Assembly (NCBI GenBank): GCA_947167455.1 | Contig: CAMVIB010000003.1 | Span: forward strand, 30,600-94,599 | DNA length: 64,000 nucleotides | Reading direction: 5' to 3' | Origin: an uncultured Prevotellaceae bacterium | GTDB taxonomy: Bacteria; Bacteroidota; Bacteroidia; Bacteroidales; Bacteroidaceae | The notes under the pieces: generated by a model | The model's input: only the letters and a program-made list of their open reading frames with translations | What the model was told of the DNA's origin: nothing | The model's database searches: none | In this document: positions 18,354-26,207 of the stretch, in pieces | How the letters are laid out: the number at the start of each line of letters is the position of its first letter | Position numbering within the stretch: the stretch's first letter is position 1 | Made by a program: the position numbers and the translations under genes

Positions 18354-20129
18354 CTATTCGTATAGTAGTTCTATGTTATCGACATTCAGCTGTGACCCCT
18401 CTCCTCCGGTGAAGTAGTCGCCGTACTTGGAGCTTGAAGCCACGACGATGATGGTTGTAGGCTGACGGTCGCGCACGCGGTAGTCTATGTCGATGGTCTC
18501 TGTTTTCCATTGTGTGACATCGTCTCCGCATGTCATCTGTCCGAAGGCAATGAGGTTTGGGCTTTTCATGTCCATGAGGTGTAGCGCCGATGCCCTTGTG
18601 CGTATGAGGTAGTTACATGTCTTGCCCTTATAGTCGGTCTTTGGCCAGTCGCCGAGTGCGACATATACGTTGCATGAGTCGGGCTTTCCCTTGAGTCCCT
18701 CGTAGAGCTGCCGCGAGATGTAGTCGCCGTAAGCCTCCTTCCAGTCGCCTGCCGTACGTGTTATGGTCGATGTCTTGTACCTGAAGTCGAAGCGCATCTT
18801 GGTGGGGAAGGCGTTGAAAGGTCGTCCGAAGTTGAGGACGCCATTGGTGCCGTCGGTCTCGACGTACTCACCCGTGAAGATGTTGCCGGCGGCGAACTTT
18901 ATGACGATATACTTCGACTGCAGGTTGGCGTAGGTGCGTGACCCCTCGGTCTCGTAGGTGCTGTTGCTTGCGCCTACGGTTGTGGCGCCGTGGTTGCCGG
19001 TGTCCCAGTAGGGCGTGTCGCCCTCGCCCCATGGCAGGTAGAGGGCGTTCTTGCTGGAGCCCGTGACATGCCATCGGTCGAAGCTGGCGTTCTCGAGCTG
19101 CTGTGCTGCCACGGTGGTGAATGTCTGCACGGAAGTGGCGCTTGTTCCTGCCGTGACCTGGTATTCGTAGGTCTGGCCCGGTGTGAGTCCCGTGGCCTCG
19201 GCGGTAAATCGGGAGCCGTTGACGGCGACCTGCGCATCGGGCACCTGCGTCCATTGCGTCTCGCCCTGACGGCGCAGCTCCACCTTCGGCGTTGTGCCAG
19301 AGATGCCCTGTCCGCTGATAGTAGCGCTGACGCTTCGTGCGAAGACCTGGGCCGTGGCCTGCTGTGTGGCCTCGGTGTGATAGACGAACACCTGCCATGT
19401 GGCTGCTGCCGTGCCGTTGCCGGGTTGCACGGTGAAGGTGCGCATCTGCGAGAAGTCGTAGGTCGGCGTGGCGGCAGGGTCTGGCGTGACATGACAGTGC
19501 TGACCTGCGGGCCGGAACTCCATGACGCGCACAGCGCTGAGGTTCTGGCCGGCAGACAAATATACTATGATGTTGTGGTTCGTGGCATCGATGACGGCAT
19601 CGCCCACCTGTCCTTCAAAGGTGACTTTAGGGATGATGACCTGCCTGACGTTTATTGTCCATTCATAGTCTTGGTATGTAGTGAGCCTGAACTTTGCCGT
19701 GCCTCCGGCGAAGTTCATCAGTGTTGCCGTGGCGTTGGCGGGGGCCTCGAAGCTCTTCTTCGGGAACGATGAGGGGTTGAGGCATGCCGACGAGGGGTTT
19801 ATGGTGGCGTCGTTGGTGACAGACATATTTAAGACACGCACGCGCGCGAGGTTAACGGTGTCGCTGACGAAGAGCTCCACCGTCTGGTCGTTCTTGTTGA
19901 TGGTGGCGGCAGCGGTCTCGGTGTCGGTGTCGTTGCACTGGCCTTCGACCTGGAAGGCGGTGATGGCGGCCTCAAGGAGGGGGTAAGGTATGTCATCCTT
20001 GATGGAGCAGGATGAGAGAGTGAGGAGGAGGAATGTGCAGGAGGCGGAGATGGAGACGGAGGCGGTGGCCGCCGTGATACGGCGGCTTACGCGACGGAGG
20101 GAGGGGATATGGTTAAGGGTTATGAACAT
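18354..20129 (-). CDS. PCMD-domain surface lipoprotein
   Basis: 591 residues, lipobox LSSC then SIKDD. About 50-260 are two Ig-like segments (VELFVSDTVNLARVRVLNMSV; NIIVYLSAGQNLSAVRVMEF). About 270-350 is a fibronectin-like segment (ATGLTPGQTYEYQVTAG). About 355-591 is the PCMD (putative carbohydrate metabolism domain, PF13201) with LENASFDRWHVTG, FNAFPTKMRFDFRYK, LIAFGQMTCG, IIVVASSSKYGDYFTGGEG and LNVDNIELLYE. PCMD has a carbohydrate-binding-like beta-sandwich fold. The pattern LxVDNIELxY is typical of its end. The hairpin repeat (20068-20086) lies in its signal-peptide region and array E starts directly upstream of its ATG. Confidence 0.85.
   Translation of the reverse strand: MFITLNHIPSLRRVSRRITAATASVSISASCTFLLLTLSSCSIKDDIPYPLLEAAITAFQVEGQCNDTDTETAAATINKNDQTVELFVSDTVNLARVRVLNMSVTNDATINPSSACLNPSSFPKKSFEAPANATATLMNFAGGTAKFRLTTYQDYEWTINVRQVIIPKVTFEGQVGDAVIDATNHNIIVYLSAGQNLSAVRVMEFRPAGQHCHVTPDPAATPTYDFSQMRTFTVQPGNGTAAATWQVFVYHTEATQQATAQVFARSVSATISGQGISGTTPKVELRRQGETQWTQVPDAQVAVNGSRFTAEATGLTPGQTYEYQVTAGTSATSVQTFTTVAAQQLENASFDRWHVTGSSKNALYLPWGEGDTPYWDTGNHGATTVGASNSTYETEGSRTYANLQSKYIVIKFAAGNIFTGEYVETDGTNGVLNFGRPFNAFPTKMRFDFRYKTSTITRTAGDWKEAYGDYISRQLYEGLKGKPDSCNVYVALGDWPKTDYKGKTCNYLIRTRASALHLMDMKSPNLIAFGQMTCGDDVTQWKTETIDIDYRVRDRQPTTIIVVASSSKYGDYFTGGEGSQLNVDNIELLYE
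20068..20086 (-). repeat. Palindromic hairpin inside a signal-peptide coding region, copy 2
   Basis: GCCGCCGT-GAT-ACGGCGGC, a perfect 8-bp stem with the same GAT loop as copy 1. Several stem pairs differ from copy 1 but remain paired. Confidence 0.75.
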
Positions 20130-20130
20130 C

Positions 20131-20318
20131 TAAATGGGAGGGAAGGAAATGGGAGAGATGGGAGGGAGGGAGGGAGGGAATGGGAGAGATGGAGATGGGA
20201 GAGATGGAATGGGAGAGATGGAGATGGGAGGGAATGGGAGAGATGGAGATGGGAGAGATGGAATGGGAGAGATGGAGATGGGAGGGAATGGGAGAGATGG
20301 AGATGGGAGGGAAATGGT
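20131..20318. repeat. Tandem array E, purine-only GGGAGAGATGGA units
   Basis: Units of 12 bp (GGGAGAGATGGA) and 10-12 bp (GATGGGAGGGAAT) alternate in longer blocks of about 45 bp. The + strand is almost purely A, G and T without C. The array fills the space between the PCMD gene start and the stop of the outer-membrane protein gene, leaving the PCMD gene with a pyrimidine-rich leader on the transcript. Confidence 0.93.
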
Positions 20319-20338
20319 TTGGGAGGTTATGCCTGTCT

Positions 20339-21556
20339 TTACAGGTAGAATGTGAGTCCGAGGTTTATGCTGAGGAGGTTGAAGCGGAAGTTGGCCCCTG
20401 TGGATCGGCTCTTTCCGGACTCTATGCGGTTGGTGTGCTGATCCTGCCACTTGTACTTGAATCCCATGACGCCAATGCTGGCCTCGGCAGCGAGGAAGTC
20501 GGTGACGAAAGCCGCCATGCCCGGGCAGAAGCTGAGCTTCAGGGCGTGAGTCTTGCCGTAGCTGCCGTCGTAGTCGGCTCCGGAGCCGGTGCTGTTCTTG
20601 CCCACGGTGTGTGAGTATGTGAGCTGTATGTCGTTGAAGAAACCAAACATCTTGCTACGTCCGAGCGGCATGTATGAACGCATGAAGAAGGTTGCTTCGT
20701 GAGTATGTTCGAGATAATAGAGGTCCTTGAGGCTGATATTGAAGTCTTCGCCCAGGTTGAGGTCGAAGTTGCCAAGGTAGAAGTAGTTTCGGCTGTAACT
20801 GTATCGCCCGCCGATGGCGATGTTGTTGGCCACGAAGTAGCCGAAATAGGGGCTTGCTGAGAAGGTATGTCCCTCGATGTTCACGTCTTTGAGCACGAGG
20901 AGGTTGATGTTGTCGGTGTCCCACTCCTGGAAGTTGATGGTGCCGCCGAGCATCCACTGCTTCTTAGGGACGAAGACAGCTTTGAGCAAAGCCCTGTCCA
21001 CGCGCTTGATCTTGCGCCGTTCCTGCGAGCGGTCCCAGATCTGTTCGGCGCGTGTTCGCGGCTGCTCCACCTCGTCGGTGAAATAGTCGCTGGAGTAGCC
21101 CTGCACTCGCAAGACACGCATCATGGCCCGTGTCACTGCCTGCTCTATTATGGAGTCTGGCACGCCGTTGGCATAAACCATAGCGGGCTTGTTGAGGAGG
21201 TCGGCCGACATGGTGTCGTATTTGGTGACGAAGTTGGTATCGACCTTGACGATGATGAAGGTATCACGCTTGGTGACCATCATCGTGTCCTGTCGTGCCA
21301 CTACCATCTGTCCCGGCATCAGCGACTCCTTGGTCTGCCTCCGGTCGGTGGTGACGGCGGCTCGCTGCGGCAATATTCCGGCCTCTTGCATCACCATCCT
21401 CTGCTGGGGTTGCAGCGGCGACTGTGCCCGTGCCGGCTGTTTGTAGGTTGTCTGTCGTGCTGACCGCCTCTGTGCATTAGTCTGCGAGTAGGCTGCTACC
21501 GGCACACAGAGTGCCAGTAGCAGCCCGAAAAGGTATCTACTAGGTTGCGTTATCAT
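20339..21556 (-). CDS. Outer-membrane beta-barrel protein of the lipoprotein cluster
   Basis: 405 residues with a Sec signal peptide (LFGLLLALCVPVAAYS). Residues 30-190 form a periplasmic-type region rich in Gln, Arg and Thr (MMVTKRDTFIIVKVDTNFVT). About 195-405 is strand-rich with alternating aromatic residues (MLGGTINFQEW, FSASPYFGYFVANNIAIGGRYSYS, FNDIQLTYSHTVG) and ends LLSINLGLTFYL, a typical last barrel strand with a terminal aromatic-x. It is the only non-lipoprotein in the cluster and sits between the two PCMD genes, six bases downstream of one. It could be the membrane anchor or export partner of the lipoproteins; this is inference. Confidence 0.75.
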   Translation of the reverse strand: MITQPSRYLFGLLLALCVPVAAYSQTNAQRRSARQTTYKQPARAQSPLQPQQRMVMQEAGILPQRAAVTTDRRQTKESLMPGQMVVARQDTMMVTKRDTFIIVKVDTNFVTKYDTMSADLLNKPAMVYANGVPDSIIEQAVTRAMMRVLRVQGYSSDYFTDEVEQPRTRAEQIWDRSQERRKIKRVDRALLKAVFVPKKQWMLGGTINFQEWDTDNINLLVLKDVNIEGHTFSASPYFGYFVANNIAIGGRYSYSRNYFYLGNFDLNLGEDFNISLKDLYYLEHTHEATFFMRSYMPLGRSKMFGFFNDIQLTYSHTVGKNSTGSGADYDGSYGKTHALKLSFCPGMAAFVTDFLAAEASIGVMGFKYKWQDQHTNRIESGKSRSTGANFRFNLLSINLGLTFYL

Positions 21557-21562
21557 TACATC

Positions 21563-23341
21563 TTATTTTACCGTTGGGTTGTCGCCATAGACCATTTCGA
21601 AGTCATCGAGGTGTAGGACGGATTTGTCAGAGCCGTAGAAGTAGTCTCCGTACTTGCTTGCCGAGCATACGATGATGAGGTGGGTCGGTTTCGCTGTCGT
21701 AGAGTGGTACTTCAATGGGATGTTGAGTTCCTGCCATGCGCCATTGCTGCTTGTGCCCTGTGTCATCTGGCCGTAGGCCACCACTCTGGGGTCGTTCTCC
21801 CAGTCGAGACCTGTCGTCATCTCGTAGCCGGAAGCTTCAGCATTGGCAACATGGAACTGCTCGGTGACGAGTGCGCAGAAGATCTGACATTGGTCGTTGG
21901 AGCCCTTGGAGGGAGCGCCGACGCCCGAGGGCTGATTGCCGCGGTTGAGGGAACCCGGAGCATAGCTGTAATATCCCTTGAGGGCAGTAGGACGTGATGT
22001 GAAGGGAACACCCCAGTCGAGCTTTGCGCCCTTGGTGCCGATAAGCCCAATGAAGTCACCGGTGAAGAGGCTTGCTGCTGCGAGCTTGACGACGGCCCAC
22101 GCGGTGGCGAGCTTTGCCGACGAGTTGCCGCCATGCTTGAAGCCGGTGTCCTGTGTTGTCACGCTGCCGATGTAGTTGGCAGCGCCGGCGTTGCTCGAAT
22201 TCCAGTACTTGCCGTCGGCCTGGAGGCCGCAGATGTCAATCTTGCCTTCAGAGTACCAGTTCTCGAATCCTCCGTTGTAGAGCTGCGTCTGCGTCTCGGT
22301 GGTGAAGTTGACCACGTTGCTGAGGACCTCGGTATCGGCAGTGGCGTAAACGAAGCGGTAGGAGTAGGGTGTGGCAGGTGTCAGGCCTGTGAGCTTGTAT
22401 GAGTAGCCTGTAGCGCTGGCTGTCAGCTGGTTGTTGGCAACGGTAGTCCACTCGGCATCGGCAGCTTTCTTGTACTGGAGCGTCACGGCATTGTCGTCGA
22501 AGGTTGCCGACTTGGTGACGGTGCAGCTTGCCACGCCGAAGTTGCTCCATGCGTTCACAGCCTTGGCATCGAGTGAGATGCTGCTCTTGCGAGGTATCTG
22601 GATTGTCCAGGTGTAGGTGTGAGTGGCGTCATCGACGAAGACACTGACGTTGCCCTCGCTGCCTGCCTCGGCGAGCTTGTAGGTCACTACGAGGTGATCC
22701 TTGGCGTTGAGGTCATTGAAGGTGTTGCTCTGAGTGAAGGACTGTCCGCTCTTGTTCTTAACACTGAGAGCGAAGGTGAGGTCGGAGACGGGGAAGTAGG
22801 CAGGCTGTGTTGTCTGACCCATGGTGAAGACGATGGGGTTCACGCCGCTGATGCTCGACTCGACAGAGGAAGTGGCCTCGACGAAGTTTTCGGTGATGCT
22901 CTCGTCCCAGTTCACTGTCACCTTGACATTGTTCTGCGTCAGAGTGACCTTGGCCGTTGAGATGGTGCCTGCGGTGACGGTGACGGTGGCCGTACCGGCG
23001 TAGTAGGGAGCGTCGAGTCCCGACCCTGCTCCGTCCCAACCTGCGGAATGGGCGTTGACGGTATATGTTCCGGGTTCGAGTTCGAAGGTCTTGCCATTGA
23101 AGTCGGCATCGTTGTCGAAGTCGTCGGTGGATGCTATGACGGTGCTTGCGCTGTTGACCAGTTCGACGTATATGGTCTTCGGTGCGTAGCCGGCAGGTGC
23201 AGAGGCACGTGTGTTGGTGTTGACCAGGGTGTTCATCTCCAGCTTGAGGTAGCCCTGCTCGGCCTTCTCGATGTCACTGCTGCACGACGTGCATAGCACG
23301 AAAGCCGTGAGGAGTGAGCAAATATATAATATCCTTTTCAT
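21563..23341 (-). CDS. DUF4493-PCMD surface lipoprotein
   Basis: 592 residues from the ATG at 23341 (MKRILYICSLL), preferred to a start nine codons upstream because it gives a normal signal peptide. Lipobox CTSC then SSDIE. About 20-225 is DUF4493 (GYLKLEMNTLVNTNTRASAP, FELEPGTYTVNAHSAG, DAPYYAGTATVTVTAGT, VTVNWDESITENF). About 240-350 is a fibronectin-like pair. About 355-592 is a PCMD domain (LYNGGFENWYSEG, SRPTALKGYYSYAPGS, VAYGQMTQGTSS, LIIVCSASKYGDYFYGSD, LHLDDFEMVYG). It combines in one chain the two domain types that the neighbours carry separately. Confidence 0.85.
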   Translation of the reverse strand: MKRILYICSLLTAFVLCTSCSSDIEKAEQGYLKLEMNTLVNTNTRASAPAGYAPKTIYVELVNSASTVIASTDDFDNDADFNGKTFELEPGTYTVNAHSAGWDGAGSGLDAPYYAGTATVTVTAGTISTAKVTLTQNNVKVTVNWDESITENFVEATSSVESSISGVNPIVFTMGQTTQPAYFPVSDLTFALSVKNKSGQSFTQSNTFNDLNAKDHLVVTYKLAEAGSEGNVSVFVDDATHTYTWTIQIPRKSSISLDAKAVNAWSNFGVASCTVTKSATFDDNAVTLQYKKAADAEWTTVANNQLTASATGYSYKLTGLTPATPYSYRFVYATADTEVLSNVVNFTTETQTQLYNGGFENWYSEGKIDICGLQADGKYWNSSNAGAANYIGSVTTQDTGFKHGGNSSAKLATAWAVVKLAAASLFTGDFIGLIGTKGAKLDWGVPFTSRPTALKGYYSYAPGSLNRGNQPSGVGAPSKGSNDQCQIFCALVTEQFHVANAEASGYEMTTGLDWENDPRVVAYGQMTQGTSSNGAWQELNIPLKYHSTTAKPTHLIIVCSASKYGDYFYGSDKSVLHLDDFEMVYGDNPTVK

Positions 23342-23381
23342 TTTGTTTTGCAGTATCGTTAGGTTCAAAATTTAAAAGCGA

Positions 23382-24671
23382 TTATTCCGTGATGGTGACT
23401 TTAACGGTACCCGTCTTCTTATTGCCTTGCATGTCAGTGACGGTCATAAGGAAGTTATGCTCACCGGGCAGGATGCCGAGGAAGAGGTAGAACTGTCCAA
23501 CGGGGAAGGTATAGTTGGTGTCGCCCTCGGCAGGAACGGTGATTTCCTTGCCCAGGCCCCCCAGGAATGCCACGAGGTTCTGGTTGCCCACGACCTCGCA
23601 TCCGTTGACGAGGTCAACGCCCGGGTACTCGTCGGCCACGGCGGCCAGCTGCTCCATCATCTCATCGCTGGATGACTGGACCTTCACGATGACGCTCTTC
23701 AGCCCATTCTGTGCCACCATGGTGACGTCGCCCGTCGATGGGTCGGCGGTAGCAGACTCGGCGGCCGACAGCGTGACAGGAGCGGGAATGGTGAGTTTGA
23801 TGAGGTCGTCGCCGCCCGGTGTGGGGTCGTCGCCCGTGCCCGGCTCGTCGGTTCCTGGTGTCAGGCTTGCGACAGTGACGTCAACGGGTATCGTTGTCTC
23901 GCTCTCGTCGAACGACACGTTGGCATTGATATGGATCTCGGTGACGTTGCCAGATGTGCTCTCCACGGGTGAGAAGTTGATGACGAGGACATCGCCGCCG
24001 ACGAACTTCTTGTCGGCATCAGGATATTCCTTGAGGGCGACCTCGTCCTTCTGCAGTGTGCGTGTGGCAGAGATGACGGCACCGGCTTTCGTTGTGCCCT
24101 TGAACTGGAGGGTCAGCACCTCGGGGGTGTTCTCGAAGTACCAGTAAACAGCCTCGGGGGTGTTGCCGTCGTTGTTGGTGAAGGCGAGAGCCGTCTCCGT
24201 GCCGTCGTCGAGCGTGATGGTCCACGCCGTGAAGAGTTTCAGGAAGTCGGCATCGTACTGCATCTGTATGCTGCTGTTGAGCATCTTACAGATGACATCG
24301 ACATTCGTCGTGAGGTCTTTCTTAATCTCCATGTCGGCGGAACCGAAGTAGTAGGGAGTTGTCATGCGCTTCTGGATTTCGCCGGGTGTGTGGCTTTCCA
24401 CTACGTAGTTGCCGACGGCCATCAGCACCGTGGAGGGCACGGCATCGGCACGCTCGTAGCTCTTCACGACGTTGCCTTCAGCATCTTTCACGATGACGGG
24501 GAAGTCATAGACTTGGGTGTTGGCACGCGTAGTTTCTGGCGTCTCCTTGGTGACGTTGACCGCCATCATGCCAGTGTCGCCGTTAGGTGCTACGCTGTCT
24601 GTATCGCTTGAGCAGGCAGTGAACATGGCAGCAGCGACGATGCCCGTGAGGTATGTGTATTTCAGTTTCAT
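23382..24671 (-). CDS. DUF4493 surface lipoprotein
   Basis: 429 residues, lipobox FTAC then SSDTD. About 25-265 is the DUF4493 domain (GMMAVNVTKETPETTRANT, YDFPVIVKDAEGNVVKSYE, LMAVGNYVVESHTPG, TPYYFGSADMEIKKDLTT, KMLNSSIQMQYDADF). A Gly/Pro/Asp linker (about 268-290, GTDEPGTGDDPTPGGDD) leads to a DUF4493 C-terminal-type Ig segment ending in MTVTDMQGNKKTGTVKVTI, a strand pair also seen in Bacteroidetes DUF4493 proteins. The gene lies 47 bases after the upstream gene. Function unknown. Confidence 0.8.
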   Translation of the reverse strand: MKLKYTYLTGIVAAAMFTACSSDTDSVAPNGDTGMMAVNVTKETPETTRANTQVYDFPVIVKDAEGNVVKSYERADAVPSTVLMAVGNYVVESHTPGEIQKRMTTPYYFGSADMEIKKDLTTNVDVICKMLNSSIQMQYDADFLKLFTAWTITLDDGTETALAFTNNDGNTPEAVYWYFENTPEVLTLQFKGTTKAGAVISATRTLQKDEVALKEYPDADKKFVGGDVLVINFSPVESTSGNVTEIHINANVSFDESETTIPVDVTVASLTPGTDEPGTGDDPTPGGDDLIKLTIPAPVTLSAAESATADPSTGDVTMVAQNGLKSVIVKVQSSSDEMMEQLAAVADEYPGVDLVNGCEVVGNQNLVAFLGGLGKEITVPAEGDTNYTFPVGQFYLFLGILPGEHNFLMTVTDMQGNKKTGTVKVTITE

Positions 24672-24718
24672 TTGTTTAGACGTTATTTTGACGATTTAGT
24701 ATTTTGCTGTCCTGCTGC

Positions 24719-25561
24719 TTAGACCCAGCTCACAGGCACTGTAATGGTCTCTTGTCTCTCGTTGACGCTGTCGTCAATGATGATAGTGATTGTTATGCCA
24801 CCCTCTGTGGGAGCCACGTAGTTGGGCTTCACGATGAGCTTCTGAGCCTTGTTGCGCTCGAGCTGGAAGGTGCCTGTCACCGTACCGGTGGTCTGCTTGT
24901 TGCCGGTGGCATCGGTGATGGCATATTCGCTCTTGGCTGTGAGGGAGATGGTGTAGTTAATGGTCTCTGCCGATGTGCCGAGCTGCACATACCAAGGTTC
25001 CGTGTCTGCCTTTGCCCATTCGAAGGTCTCTGTGCCGAGGGCCTTAGTGCCGCCGAATGTCACACTGTAGTTATCATAATAAGTAGCCATTTCGGAATCG
25101 AAGGCCACGCTGACCTTACCACAGGTGGGTGCGCAGTCAACGTTGACGCTGGCATCCTTGTCGGCCTCGATGGTGAAGGTCTTGCTGCCCTCAACGCGGA
25201 AGTCGCTGCGCGAAGCCTTGCTCTCCGTGCCATAGGATGCTGTCACCGTGTAGGACCCGATCTCAAGTTCCTTTGGCAGGTTGGTGGTGAGCTCAGACCC
25301 CTGACATGTCATGAGAGGTGCATCGCTGCCCGACTTGAAGATCTGGACAGTGTAGTTGTTTGTGTTACGGTAGTTGGCCTCATTCAAAGCACGGGTTGTC
25401 ACATCGAAGCGCGCATTCGAGTTGAGGTTCACGGTGAGGCGACCTTTCTTAGCCACACCTGTCTGGCTCAGATTGGGAGCCAAGTCTTGATCCTCCGAGA
25501 CGCATGCGCCAAGCATTGACGCACCCATCATAAGGAAAAGTAATGTGTGTTTCGTTTTCAT
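24719..25561 (-). CDS. DUF4493 surface lipoprotein, first gene of the cluster
   Basis: 280 residues, lipobox LGAC then VSEDQD. The core has TTRALNEANYRNTNNYTVQIF, ELEIGSYTVTASYG, FRVEGSKTFTIEADKDASVN, CGKVSVAFDSEMATYYDNY and a closing strand set, the usual DUF4493 layout. It has the only clear promoter of the eleven-gene cluster (-7 box at 25620-25627), so it is probably the start of the main transcript. The mature N-terminus is nearly identical to that of the gene at 10963-11730. Function unknown. Confidence 0.8.
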   Translation of the reverse strand: MKTKHTLLFLMMGASMLGACVSEDQDLAPNLSQTGVAKKGRLTVNLNSNARFDVTTRALNEANYRNTNNYTVQIFKSGSDAPLMTCQGSELTTNLPKELEIGSYTVTASYGTESKASRSDFRVEGSKTFTIEADKDASVNVDCAPTCGKVSVAFDSEMATYYDNYSVTFGGTKALGTETFEWAKADTEPWYVQLGTSAETINYTISLTAKSEYAITDATGNKQTTGTVTGTFQLERNKAQKLIVKPNYVAPTEGGITITIIIDDSVNERQETITVPVSWV

Positions 25562-25619
25562 TTTTAAACTTTACGTGTTACTTTTAGAATAAAACTGCTA
25601 TTATCGTTAATTTGCGGTG

Positions 25620-25627
25620 CAAAGATA
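25620..25627 (-). promoter_or_regulatory. -7 promoter box for the DUF4493/PCMD cluster
   Basis: TATCTTTG on the minus strand, 58 bases before the ATG at 25561, matching the Bacteroidetes TAnnTTTG box. No clear -33 TTTG box is seen. Confidence 0.65.
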
Positions 25628-26207
25628 CAGCTTTATACTTACATTTTGTGTTATAAAACGGTAAAAAGTGTGTATTTTACCGATATTTCCTCAAAAAACG
25701 CCCATTTCACCGAGCGAGATGGCGTAAAAGTGCAAGTCATTTTTCCAGAAAATGCAAGTTTTAAAATTGACAATTTACGGAAACAGAGACATAATTATAT
25801 TCAAATTTGAATACTTGACCTGATGTGATGAAAGATTGCACACTGCGCTCGACCTTGGGCGAGGCACATGCATCCTCTGGGCGAGGCACATGCATCCCCT
25901 AGGGGAGTTATAATACTCGCCTAGGGGAGTTATAATACTCGCCTAGGGGAGTTACAATACTCCCCTAGGGGATGAAAACACCTCGTCTGGAAGATACTGG
26001 TGGCTGAACTTGGGGAATGCTTAGCGGAGGCGAGGCCCGAAGGGATGGCTCTTCAACATACGTCTCGGCATCACCATTGCGGACAACAAAGAAAAAGGGA
26101 TGCCGGCTCGATGAAAAAGGGGTGCAGGCTCGGTGAAAAAGAGGTGCCGGCTCGATGAAAAAGGGGTGCCGGCTCGGTGAAATGGGCGTTTTCTGACGAA
26201 AAAGGCA
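25628..26207. repeat. Gene-free stretch with two families of short tandem repeats (arrays F and G)
   Basis: 25628-25830 is AT-rich with no open frame. 25857-25897 has two copies of GGGCGAGGCACATGCATCC. 25897-25975 has three to four copies of a 22-bp unit CCTAGGGGAGTTATAATACT-CG. 26092-26182 has four copies of a 23-bp unit built on GAAAAAGGGGTGCCGGCTCG, ending just past the stop of the TonB receptor gene. No gene is evident. Confidence 0.85.

Noticed and set aside
20109..20450. Open frames across array E on both strands
   Set aside because: Low-complexity readings of the array (Gly-Arg-Asp-Gly-Met or Pro-Ser-Leu runs) with no family match.
10137..25561. Invertible phase-variable promoter for the lipoprotein cluster
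   Set aside because: I looked for inverted repeats bracketing the promoter at 25620 and saw none; no recombinase gene is close.
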